Of a DNA stretch of 64,000 nt, positions 28,048 to 36,042 are shown piece by piece (the stretch's first letter is position 1; every line of letters begins with the position of its first letter). The DNA is taken from NCBI GenBank assembly GCA_029259775.1, contig JAJDEN010000039.1:23529-87528 (forward strand). The letters run 5' to 3'. Under the pieces are notes generated by a model, which was not told the origin of the DNA, did no database searches, and was given only the letters and a program-made list of their open reading frames with translations. Origin of the DNA: Planctomycetota bacterium. GTDB lineage: Bacteria; Planctomycetota; PLA2; JAEUHO01. The translations under genes and the position numbers were made by a program.

Positions 28048-29057
28048 CAACGCTCGCCGTCGCCGTCCTCTTCGGCATCTTCCTTGGCGTCTTCGCCGGC
28101 ATCTTCCTCGCCACGCGACGGCTTCGTCCAGCTGAGGTCGCCCGCCTTGGCGCGCTTGAGCCAGCCCTTGATCTCGTCGACGATCGGCAGGTAGCCACGC
28201 TTGAAGCGGATGCCGTACAGGGACTTGAGCTTGTTGGCCGCCTTGATCTTGGCTTTGGCTTCGTCCGACCCACCGGTGATCTCGGCGAAGGCGTCCTCGC
28301 CGGCGCCGTTGATGGTGTTGAACCGCTTGTCGACCTCGGCCTTCATGCCCTCGGTCAGCTTCTTGGTGTCCTTCTCGACCTTCTGCAGAGCCTTGATGGC
28401 GTCCTTGATCTTCTTGTCGGCGAAGGCCTTGTCGCTCGCCTCGAACTGCTCGAGGTACTTGCCGTACTTCTTCCAGACGAGGCCCTTGCCGGCTTCCTTC
28501 TGAAGCGCGACGGCGAGCTCTTCGATCTTGCCCGCGACCTGCTGCGCGGCCGGCTCGATCTCACTGATGGTCCCGTCAGGCGAGACGAACCAGGAGTTCG
28601 GCATGGTGTTCTTGGACTCGAGCTTTGGCAGGCCCTCGGCGGGATTGCGGCACTCGCCGGGGATCGCGCGGTGCTGCTCGCAGGTCATGCCGACGTAGAG
28701 CGGACAGCCAGCTGTCTTCTTGCCCTTGTCGTCCGTGATCTCCGTCGGGTGATCGGCCTGCGTGTGACCGACCACGACGATGAGGTTCTCGTTGGCCCAC
28801 TCGACGAACTTCTTGTTCTCCAGCACCGACCGGTGCTGTGCGGTGCAGCCGCCTCACTTGTCCTTGTGGAAGGTCGCGAAGATGGGCACGTTGCGCGCGC
28901 GCGACTGGGCAATGGCGTCGGCCCAGGACGTGGCGTAGCGCAGGTGCGCTTCCTTCTTGCCCTTGGCGAGGGCGTCGGATCCGGACGTGATGGCCAAGGC
29001 GAATGCGCTCGCGGCGAGCACACCGACCCCCACCAGGAGGCTGCGGGAACGTGTCAT
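28047..29057 (-). CDS. Predicted selenoprotein, thioredoxin-like, exported (Sec at residue 68)
   Basis: A 336-residue protein if the TGA at 28854-28856 is read as selenocysteine. ATG 29057 has GAGGAG seven bases upstream. A signal peptide (about 1-30) is followed by a thioredoxin-like strand, N-V-P-I-F-A-T-F-H-K-D-K, and the redox motif U-G-G-C-T-A-Q. Later parts are C-P-L-Y-V-G-M-T-C, a Cys in G-E-C-R-N-P, and M-P-N-S-W-F-V-S-P-D-G, the likely cis-Pro side of the active site. The C-terminal half is Lys-rich, helical and ends in an acidic tail. The downstream gene is a paralogue. Without recoding, the first part would be a 67-residue stub. Confidence 0.87.
28821..28838 (-). promoter_or_regulatory. 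SECIS-like hairpin for the Sec codon at 28854-28856
   Basis: On the mRNA, CAGCACC and GGUGCUG form a perfect 7-bp stem with the loop GGUC, starting 15 bases after the UGA. Position, stem length and loop are the same as in the neighbouring gene. The single stem difference is paired (C-G here, U-A there) even though it changes an amino acid (His here, Tyr there). Confidence 0.87.
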
Positions 29058-29215
29058 CAGGAACTCCTCGGCCCCCCTCGGGGTCAAGTAAGGGACGCCG
29101 AAAGGGTACCTGAGGTTCGGTACGTTCTCCGGGCCCTTGGCCCAGGGTGGGGGACGCCACGAAAGGGCCATTGGAGGCGCTCTCTCGCCACGGACGGCGA
29201 CATGGGGCGCCAGGC

Positions 29216-30559
29216 CTAGCGGAGAGGGATGTCCTCGATGCGGAAGCGGAGGCTGCCCTGCTCCTCCCGCCGGAACCAGCTCACCCGCAGCGCCTTGGGC
29301 TTGCCGCGGGTCCCGCGGTAGGCGCGGGCCGTGATGCGGACCGTGCCGTCGGCGCCGATCGAGCGGCCCCCGTAGACGCTCACCTGCCGGGTCGAGCCGT
29401 CCTCCTCGACGAGGAACGCCTGCAGATTGCGGCGCGCCTTCTCGTCCAGCAGCGTCGCGGTGAAGTCCACCACCCACTGTCCGCGGCCGCCCTCCGCCTG
29501 CGCGACACTGTGAAACTGGACGCTCTCGTTGCTCCCGGGCTTGGCCGGCTTGCCGTCCGGTCCCAGGCAGCACGGCGTCTTGCTGAGGTCGTCCAGCTTG
29601 ACCGTCACGCGGTCGTGCTGCAGGCGCATCTGCACGCTGAGCTCGAGTGCCGCCAGCATCTGCTTGCAGTCGACCTCGGCCGGCTCCAGGTGCACTGTGG
29701 TCGTGTGATGCTTCACCGTCGTGCCTACGCCGTAGGACGCGTTGCGCGCCATGGCGGCGGTCGCGCGGTAGCGCTTGCCGTCAGGATCGCGGGCGACCTC
29801 CACCGTGGGGCGATCGTACTGCCCGACCTGCACGAAGGGGGCCCACTCGAGTCGCAGCTTGAGGGCGTAGCGCGGCAACGTCTCGACGCCGAAGGCACGC
29901 GTCGCCGCGACCTCGAGCACCGTGATCTGCATGGGCCCCACCGCACCACGCGGCGCGCGTTTCACGCGCGGGTCGGCAGCCACGAGGAGCATGCGCCCCG
30001 AGCGATCGAACGGCTGCTGCGGGCGCGTGAGCGTGGCCTTCTGGATCGCCGCCAGAACGTCGTAGCAAGGCGCGTCGGTCAGGTCGAGGGTCAGGGCCTT
30101 CTGGAGCAGGGCCTCGGGCGGCTCGATGCGGGAGCCGAGAGCCTCGTCCACCCGCGCGAGGATGTCCTGGAGCGGCTCGTCCTGGGCCTTCAGCGAGAGC
30201 CGGCCGATGCCGCGGAAGTCGCCCGGCGTCACCTGGGCGGCCGTGAGCGTCGGCTTGGCGGGCGCACGCGCCAGGATCGCGCGCACCGTCCGACGCACCT
30301 CCGGGTCGGCGTCGTCCTTCGCGCCCTCGAGCACATCCCGCGCCTGAAGCCCGCGCGCCCGCAGGCTGCGCCGCGCCGTCTCGCGCACCTCGAAGTCCTC
30401 GGACCGGAGTTCCTCGAGCCAGCGCGAAACCTGCTCGTGGATGTCGGGCTGCGCCGCCTTCGGACGAACAGGCGGCTTGGCGGGCGCGGGACCGTCCTCG
30501 GCGCGCACCGGGAGCGCGGGCAGGAGCACGAGCAGCAGCACCGGGAGAACGAGACGCAT
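29216..30559 (-). CDS. Exported protein with HEAT-like N-terminus, function unknown
   Basis: A 447-residue protein with a signal peptide ending L-P-V-R-A-E-D. Residues 40-100 look like one or two HEAT-type helical pairs (W-L-E-E-L-R-S-E-D-F-E-V-R-E-T-A-R-R-S-L). Residues 105-190 contain a strand-helix unit, L-S-L-K-A-Q-D-E-P-L-Q-D-I-L-A-R, that resembles the small STN/secretin N-domain. The remaining 250 residues are beta-rich and not recognised. It lies 158 bases upstream of the selenoprotein pair on the same strand. No promoter is obvious in that spacer, so co-transcription is possible. Confidence 0.65.
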   Translation of the reverse strand: MRLVLPVLLLVLLPALPVRAEDGPAPAKPPVRPKAAQPDIHEQVSRWLEELRSEDFEVRETARRSLRARGLQARDVLEGAKDDADPEVRRTVRAILARAPAKPTLTAAQVTPGDFRGIGRLSLKAQDEPLQDILARVDEALGSRIEPPEALLQKALTLDLTDAPCYDVLAAIQKATLTRPQQPFDRSGRMLLVAADPRVKRAPRGAVGPMQITVLEVAATRAFGVETLPRYALKLRLEWAPFVQVGQYDRPTVEVARDPDGKRYRATAAMARNASYGVGTTVKHHTTTVHLEPAEVDCKQMLAALELSVQMRLQHDRVTVKLDDLSKTPCCLGPDGKPAKPGSNESVQFHSVAQAEGGRGQWVVDFTATLLDEKARRNLQAFLVEEDGSTRQVSVYGGRSIGADGTVRITARAYRGTRGKPKALRVSWFRREEQGSLRFRIEDIPLR

Positions 30560-30601
30560 CAGGTACCCAGTGTCGCGCCGAGCCCGGGCACGGGCAACCA
30601 G

Positions 30602-32635
30602 CTACGCCGTCGCCAGTTCCTTCTTGTGCCGGGCGATGATGTCGCTCATCAGGTGGGCCGGCACGATGTCGTAGTGGTCGAGGTGGAAGTCGTAGTCACC
30701 CTCGCCTGCGGTCAGGGACCTCAACTCGGTGCTGTACTGCATCATCTCCGAGAGCGGGACGTGGGCCTCGATGATCGAGGTCTCGCCCTCCTGGTTCATG
30801 CTGCTGATGCGGCCCCGACGGCTATTGAGGTCGCCGGAGATGTCGCCCAGAAAGCGCGCGGGCACCTCGATCTCGACCTTCATGATCGGCTCGAGGAGCG
30901 CGGGCTTGGCCGTGTCGACGGCGGCGCGGAACGCCTGGTGCGACGCCAGCTTGAAGCTGTGCTCGTCGGAGTCCACGTCGTGGTACTTGCCGAAGTGCAC
31001 GATCGCCTTCACGTCGACGAACGGATAGCCCGCGACCACGCCATGGGCGAGCGCCTCGCGTACGCCCTTCTCGACGGCGGGGATGAACTGGCGCGGGATC
31101 GTGCCTCCTACCACCTCGTCGGCGAACTCGAACCCGCCGCCGCGCGGCTTCGGCTCGAGCTTGAGGTGGACCTCGGCGAACTGTCCACGCCCGCCGCTCT
31201 GCTTCTTGTGGCGGTAGCTCGCGGCGCCGTTCTGACGAATGGTCTCCATGTACGGCACGCGCGGCTGGCGCGTGACCGTCTCCACGTTCTTGCGCGCCAG
31301 ACGCTTCAGCATGATGTCGACGTGGAGCGTGCTCATGCCGCGCACGACCATCTCGCCGGTGGCATCTTCGCGCTCCGCGACGAACGTCGGGTCGGCCTCG
31401 TCCAGTTTGTGGAGTTCGGGGCCGAGCTTGGTCTCGTCGTTGCGGTTCTTCGGCTCGATGGCGAGCGTCACCTTCGGCTTCGGCGTCGGGATGGCCTGGA
31501 AGGACCAGTCGATGCTGCCGTCGGAGACGGTGTCGCCGATACGAATGTCGTCGACCTTGGCCACGGCAATGATGTCGCCCGCCGAGGCCGAGGGCACGGC
31601 CTTCATGTCCTTGCCCTGCAACTCGAGCAGATCGCCGATGCGCTCGGTCTTGCCCGTACGGGCTACGACCATCTGCGTCTTGCTCGGGAGGGTCCCGCTC
31701 CACACACGCAGGTAGGCCACCTTGCCCACGTGGGCATCGACGTGGATCTTCCATACCTGCGCCGCGAACGCGCCACCCACGGCGACGTCGATCTCGTTGC
31801 CGTCGGCATCGACGGCCTTGCGCAGAGCCCGTCCGGCGCGCGAGGCGGACGCGGGGCAGTCGTGCGTGATGAAGTCGAGCAGCTTCTTGACGCCGTTGTC
31901 CTTCTCGACCGAAAGGTGCAGCAGGGGCACGATGTTGCCCTGGCGCAGCGCACGCGGGAAGGCCGCGTCGAGATCCTCGTGGCTCACCTCGCCTGTCTCG
32001 AGGTAGCTCTCCAGCAAGTCGTCGTCGCACTCCACGACGCGATCCGTGGCCTGCTGGCGGTACTTGGCGGCCGCGTCCTGGAGATGCTCGGGGATCTCCT
32101 TCGCGAAGATGTCCGTGACGGACGAGGTCGCGCTGCCGAAGGCGTTCGGCAAGTTGATCGGTACGGCGCGCTCGCCGATCGAGCTCTGGATTTGCTCGAT
32201 GAGCCCGTCCGGATCGATGTTCTCGCCCTCGATGCGCGTGATGACGATGACCGTGGCCATGCCCATGTCGCGCGCGGCACGGAAGAGCCGACGGGTGGCG
32301 ACGCCTACGCCGTCGTGGGCGTTGACACAGATGATGGCCGTCTCGGACGCGGCCAGGCCGCAAATCGCCTCGCCGACGAAGTCGAGCGCACCGGGCGTGT
32401 CGATCAGGTTGATGTGCCGGCCGTCCCACTTCATGTGCACGGGCGTGGCGACGATGCTGTGCTGGCGGTCCTTCTCGTCGTCGTCCCAGTCCGTGACGGT
32501 GTTCTTCTCACCGATCGAACCCATGCGGCTCGTGACCTTGCAGTGATGGAGCAGGGCCTCGGCGAGGGTCGTCTTCCCCGCCCCACCGGCACCAATGAGC
32601 GTGACGTTGCGGATGTTCTCGGAGCTATGCGCCAT
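30602..32635 (-). CDS. EF-G-like translational GTPase (EF-G2 type)
   Basis: A 677-residue protein from ATG 32635, with GAGGAG seven bases upstream. The G domain has a P-loop G-A-G-G-A-G-K-T (15-22) and D-T-P-G. The base-recognition motif NKxD is replaced by T-R-I-E. Domains II to V follow, with the usual R-G-R-I-S-S-M near the C-terminus and the domain IV stretch around S-G-G-R-G-Q-F-A-E-V. It belongs to the second EF-G group found beside a canonical EF-G. Whether it promotes translocation cannot be told. Confidence 0.85.
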   Translation of the reverse strand: MAHSSENIRNVTLIGAGGAGKTTLAEALLHHCKVTSRMGSIGEKNTVTDWDDDEKDRQHSIVATPVHMKWDGRHINLIDTPGALDFVGEAICGLAASETAIICVNAHDGVGVATRRLFRAARDMGMATVIVITRIEGENIDPDGLIEQIQSSIGERAVPINLPNAFGSATSSVTDIFAKEIPEHLQDAAAKYRQQATDRVVECDDDLLESYLETGEVSHEDLDAAFPRALRQGNIVPLLHLSVEKDNGVKKLLDFITHDCPASASRAGRALRKAVDADGNEIDVAVGGAFAAQVWKIHVDAHVGKVAYLRVWSGTLPSKTQMVVARTGKTERIGDLLELQGKDMKAVPSASAGDIIAVAKVDDIRIGDTVSDGSIDWSFQAIPTPKPKVTLAIEPKNRNDETKLGPELHKLDEADPTFVAEREDATGEMVVRGMSTLHVDIMLKRLARKNVETVTRQPRVPYMETIRQNGAASYRHKKQSGGRGQFAEVHLKLEPKPRGGGFEFADEVVGGTIPRQFIPAVEKGVREALAHGVVAGYPFVDVKAIVHFGKYHDVDSDEHSFKLASHQAFRAAVDTAKPALLEPIMKVEIEVPARFLGDISGDLNSRRGRISSMNQEGETSIIEAHVPLSEMMQYSTELRSLTAGEGDYDFHLDHYDIVPAHLMSDIIARHKKELATA

Positions 32636-32674
32636 GAATGGGCTCCTCGTATTCGGCCATTTTTGGGGAGCCCC

Positions 32675-32703
32675 GGAATACAGGCATCGGCCCGAGCGGT
32701 CAA
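32675..32703 (-). promoter_or_regulatory. Sigma-70-like promoter for the EF-G-like gene
   Basis: On the minus strand TTGACC (32703-32698) and TATTCC (32680-32675) are separated by 17 bases. The start codon is 40 bases further on. Spacing is ideal and each hexamer matches at four or five positions. It lies in the 252-base divergent region before the MsbA-like gene. The rest of that region shows no clear signal. Confidence 0.45.
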
Positions 32704-32887
32704 CCGGCAGGACGGATACCTCGCGCGACATCGCGCCCCCCCGCCGCGGCCCTGAAAATGGGCTTTCCTGGGGTGGCTCGTGCAGCGCTCCTACACTCGC
32801 TCGGACGTACGCGGCGGGCCCCCGGCCCACGCGCTGGACGCCAGGCTGACCTGAGGGGTACCTGGCGGAAACGGACGACCCACGAGC

Positions 32888-34942
32888 ATGAGCCGCCGCG
32901 ATCAGGAGAGCGCCGAGAAGCCGGCCGTGGGCTCGAGGGTCCGCCGCATCCGGGACAACATCCACGACATCCTGCGTTGGGGCCGCCCCCACTGGAAGCC
33001 GTTCGTCGCGGCCTTCCTGCTGATGTCGCTGATGTCGTTCATGAACGTCGGCCGCATCGTCGTCGCCCTGCCTCTGCTCAACAGCCTGGGCCTCGCCGAC
33101 CTCGCCGCCGATCCCGGAACGAAGGACGGCGACCTCGCCGGTGACATCAAGGACGAGGCCACCGCGAACGCGGCCGAGCAGGCGAAGAAGCAGGCCGGCG
33201 GCTGGCTGGGCCGCACGATGGGCGACTTCGTGGGCTCCATCAACGCCGTCACCGGCCGCTGGATCCCCGACAGCTGGGTCAACGAGGCGGGCGTCAACGC
33301 CAAGCCGGACGAGCAGACGAGGCTCCGGCGGGCGCAGCGCGAGCGCTACGCCACCCTCCTCTCGACGCTGCTGCTCTTCGGCCTCGTCACGCTGCTCATG
33401 TGCGGCGCAACGTACGGGGACACCTATCTCGCGCAACTCGTCCAGCTACGCATCGGCATGGACGTGCGCGAAGCGGTCTGCCGCAAGGTGCTCGACCAAC
33501 CCATGGCGTTCTTCGACGAAGGCCGCCGGGGCGACATCTTCCAGCGCGCGCTCACCGACACGGCCGGCTACGCGCGCGGCCTCTCGATGATCCTCGGCGG
33601 CATGCGCAGCTTCCTGCAGGTCGGCTCGAGCATGCTGATCCTGTTCGCGCTGTCGCCCATGCTCACCCTCATCACCTTCGTCGGCCTGCCCTTCCTGCTG
33701 CCGATGAAGAAGCTCAGCATGCGCACGCTGAAGCGCTCCCACAAGCGACAGGAGGAGTCGACACGCCTCTTCGAGGCGCTGCACCAGAACCTGTCGGGTG
33801 TGCGCACGGTGAAGGCGTTCGGATCCGAGGAGCGCCGGGTCGGCGAGTTCCGCGCAACGGACGAAGCGGTCACGGCGCGTGCATTGAAAGTACAGCGCAC
33901 GAAGTCGACGTCGATGGCACTGGTCGCGTTCATCAACAACTTCCTTGCCGTCCTGCTGATCGTCGGCGGCGGCTGGTTCATCATGCGCGGCCACCTCAAC
34001 GTCGGCCTGCCCGAGCTGCTCACGTTCATGCTCGTGCTCGTGAACATGTACCAGCCCATCAAGCGCACCATCCGCCAGACGAACGACCTGCTCGACGCGA
34101 TGGCGAGCATCGAGCGCACGACCGAGGTACTCGAGCTGCCGCCGGGCATGCCTGATGCGCCGGACGCCGTCGACTTCCCGGGCGTCAAGGAGGCCTTGCG
34201 CTTCGAAGACGTGTCCTTCGAGTACGTCGCGGGGCAGCCTGTGCTCAACGGCATCTCGTTCGAGATCCCGCGGGGCAGCACCGTGGCCGTCGTGGGACCC
34301 TCGGGCGCGGGCAAGTCCACGCTCTGCGACATGCTGCTGCGGTTCTACGACCCCACCAGTGGCCGCATCAGCGTCGATGGCGCGGACATGCGCACCTTCA
34401 AGCGCATGAGCTATCTGGAGCGCACGGCGTGTGTGACGCAGACGCCGTTCCTGTTCCACGCCTCCCTCGGAGAGAACATCCGCGAGGGCAACCATGCCGC
34501 GACGGACGAGCAGATCGTCGAAGCGGCCAAGGCCGCGCACATCCACGAGCACATCCTCCGCCAGCCGGGCGGCTACGACGAGCCGGCCGGCGAGGGCGGC
34601 GCGCGCATGTCGGGTGGCCAGCGTCAACGCGTGACCATCGCGCGTGCCCTGGTGCGCGACCCTGACGTGCTCGTGTTGGACGAAGCGACCGCCAGCCTCG
34701 ATACGGCCAGCGAGAAGGCCGTGCAGGACGCGCTCGACACGCTGCGCGAGGGCCGCACGACCCTCGTGGTGGCGCACCGCCTCTCCACGGTTCGCGGCGC
34801 GGACAGCATCGTCGTCATGGACGAGGGGCGCGTTGTCGAGCAGGGTACGCACGAGGAGCTCATCGCGCGCGACGGCCTCTACGCACAGCTCGTCCGGCTT
34901 CAAGACGTCAGCAGCCGCACCAAGCCGCATTCGGCGCCGTAG
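32888..34942 (+). CDS. MsbA-like ABC exporter (fused permease and ATPase)
   Basis: A 684-residue half-transporter. About six membrane helices lie in residues 35-390, with a long loop of about 90 residues between the first two. The C-terminal ATPase has Walker A V-G-P-S-G-A-G-K-S-T, signature M-S-G-G-Q-R-Q-R-V, Walker B V-L-V-L-D-E-A-T-A-S-L-D and the H-loop in V-V-A-H-R-L-S-T-V. MsbA flips lipid A-core across the inner membrane. The adjoining glycosyltransferase and the LPS genes in this window support that role, although other lipid or peptide exporters share the build. Confidence 0.82.
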   Translation: MSRRDQESAEKPAVGSRVRRIRDNIHDILRWGRPHWKPFVAAFLLMSLMSFMNVGRIVVALPLLNSLGLADLAADPGTKDGDLAGDIKDEATANAAEQAKKQAGGWLGRTMGDFVGSINAVTGRWIPDSWVNEAGVNAKPDEQTRLRRAQRERYATLLSTLLLFGLVTLLMCGATYGDTYLAQLVQLRIGMDVREAVCRKVLDQPMAFFDEGRRGDIFQRALTDTAGYARGLSMILGGMRSFLQVGSSMLILFALSPMLTLITFVGLPFLLPMKKLSMRTLKRSHKRQEESTRLFEALHQNLSGVRTVKAFGSEERRVGEFRATDEAVTARALKVQRTKSTSMALVAFINNFLAVLLIVGGGWFIMRGHLNVGLPELLTFMLVLVNMYQPIKRTIRQTNDLLDAMASIERTTEVLELPPGMPDAPDAVDFPGVKEALRFEDVSFEYVAGQPVLNGISFEIPRGSTVAVVGPSGAGKSTLCDMLLRFYDPTSGRISVDGADMRTFKRMSYLERTACVTQTPFLFHASLGENIREGNHAATDEQIVEAAKAAHIHEHILRQPGGYDEPAGEGGARMSGGQRQRVTIARALVRDPDVLVLDEATASLDTASEKAVQDALDTLREGRTTLVVAHRLSTVRGADSIVVMDEGRVVEQGTHEELIARDGLYAQLVRLQDVSSRTKPHSAP

Positions 34943-34955
34943 CTCGGGGCCGCCG

Positions 34956-36041
34956 GTGCGCATCGTCCACATCGATCGTCAGCGTTCCTGGACGGGCCAG
35001 ACCGTGCGCACGTACGCGATCGCCGCGGGCATGCGGGAGCGCGGCCACGAGGTGGCCTTCATCGCCAGCCCCGACAGCGAGCTCGCCAAGCGTGGCCGGG
35101 CGGCGGGCATCGATGTGCTCGAGGTGCCGATGCGAGGCTGGCGCGGCTACCGCTCGGTCCTGAAGATCCGCTCGTTCCTGAAGGCCCGACCCGTGGATGT
35201 GCTGCACTGCCACGGCCCGCGCGACCACCAGTACGCCGTCCTCGCGGCGAACAAGCGCACCGTGCGCCATCTCGTCCGCACCAAGCACAACCACAGCCAC
35301 ATGCGCTCGGGCTTCCTGAGCCGCATGCTCTTCAACCCCGTGGCGCGCGTGATCACCGTGTCCGAGTGGGTGCGGCAGGCGTTGATCGAGGATGGCTTGG
35401 CGCCGGAACGCGTCAGCACGCTCCACGACGCGATCGACATCGACCGCTTCACCCCCCGTCCGAGAGACCCGGAGGTCCTCCGCGCCCATGGGCTCGAGGG
35501 CGTCGAGACGATCGTCGGCAGCCTCTCGAGCCTGCACCCGCGCAAGGGTGTCGAGGCCACGCTGCGCGCCTACCGGCTCGTACGCGATGCGCTCCCGGAC
35601 GCGAGCATGCGCTGCGTGCTCGTGGGCAAGCGCTTCGAGCAGTGGCAGCCGCTGGTGGCGGAGCTGGGCCTCGAGGACGAGGTCGTTTTCCCCGGCTACC
35701 AGGTCGACCAGCCCGCCTACCTCGCGCTGCTCGACGTCTACGTGCTGCCTTCGCTAAAAGAAGCGCTGGGTACGTCGATCGTCGAGGCCATGTGCATGGA
35801 GCGGCCGGTCGTCGTGAGCGGCGTCGGCGGCATCCCGGAGGCCGTCACCGAGGGCACGGGCGTCGTGGTCGACGATCCGACGCCGGAGAACCTCGCCGCC
35901 GAGATCATCGCGCTCGTCCGGGACCCGGAGCGTCGATCGTCGCTCGGCAAAGCGGCCCGTGCACGCGCGCTCGAACACTTCAGCATGCAGCGCCTGCTCG
36001 ACGAGACCGAAGCGCTCTACACGTCGCTCATGGCCGAGTGA
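34956..36041 (+). CDS. Glycosyltransferase, GT4 family
   Basis: A 361-residue GT-B enzyme. GTG 34956 follows the exporter stop by 13 bases. The N-terminus I-V-H-I-D-R-Q-R-S-W-T-G-Q-T and the donor-site region A-L-G-T-S-I-V-E-A-M-C-M-E-R-P-V-V are typical, with the E-x7-E pattern around E-A-L-G-T-S-I-V-E. It probably adds a sugar to LPS or another lipid-linked glycan on the cytoplasmic face. The specific donor and acceptor cannot be read from the sequence. Confidence 0.87.
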   Translation: MRIVHIDRQRSWTGQTVRTYAIAAGMRERGHEVAFIASPDSELAKRGRAAGIDVLEVPMRGWRGYRSVLKIRSFLKARPVDVLHCHGPRDHQYAVLAANKRTVRHLVRTKHNHSHMRSGFLSRMLFNPVARVITVSEWVRQALIEDGLAPERVSTLHDAIDIDRFTPRPRDPEVLRAHGLEGVETIVGSLSSLHPRKGVEATLRAYRLVRDALPDASMRCVLVGKRFEQWQPLVAELGLEDEVVFPGYQVDQPAYLALLDVYVLPSLKEALGTSIVEAMCMERPVVVSGVGGIPEAVTEGTGVVVDDPTPENLAAEIIALVRDPERRSSLGKAARARALEHFSMQRLLDETEALYTSLMAE

Positions 36042-36042
36042 C

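Noticed and set aside
27784..28856. Frameshift or pseudogene reading of the two TGA-broken genes
   Set aside because: Both genes stop at the same aligned site, stay open in the same frame afterwards, keep protein similarity on both sides and have matching hairpins with a paired base change. Decay would not do this.
29147..32755. Very long plus-strand open frame (about 1200 codons) opposite the HEAT-like and EF-G-like genes
   Set aside because: It is an antisense frame kept open by high GC at codon position 3. Its translation is Arg/His/Asp-rich with no known domain, while the minus strand encodes a clear EF-G.
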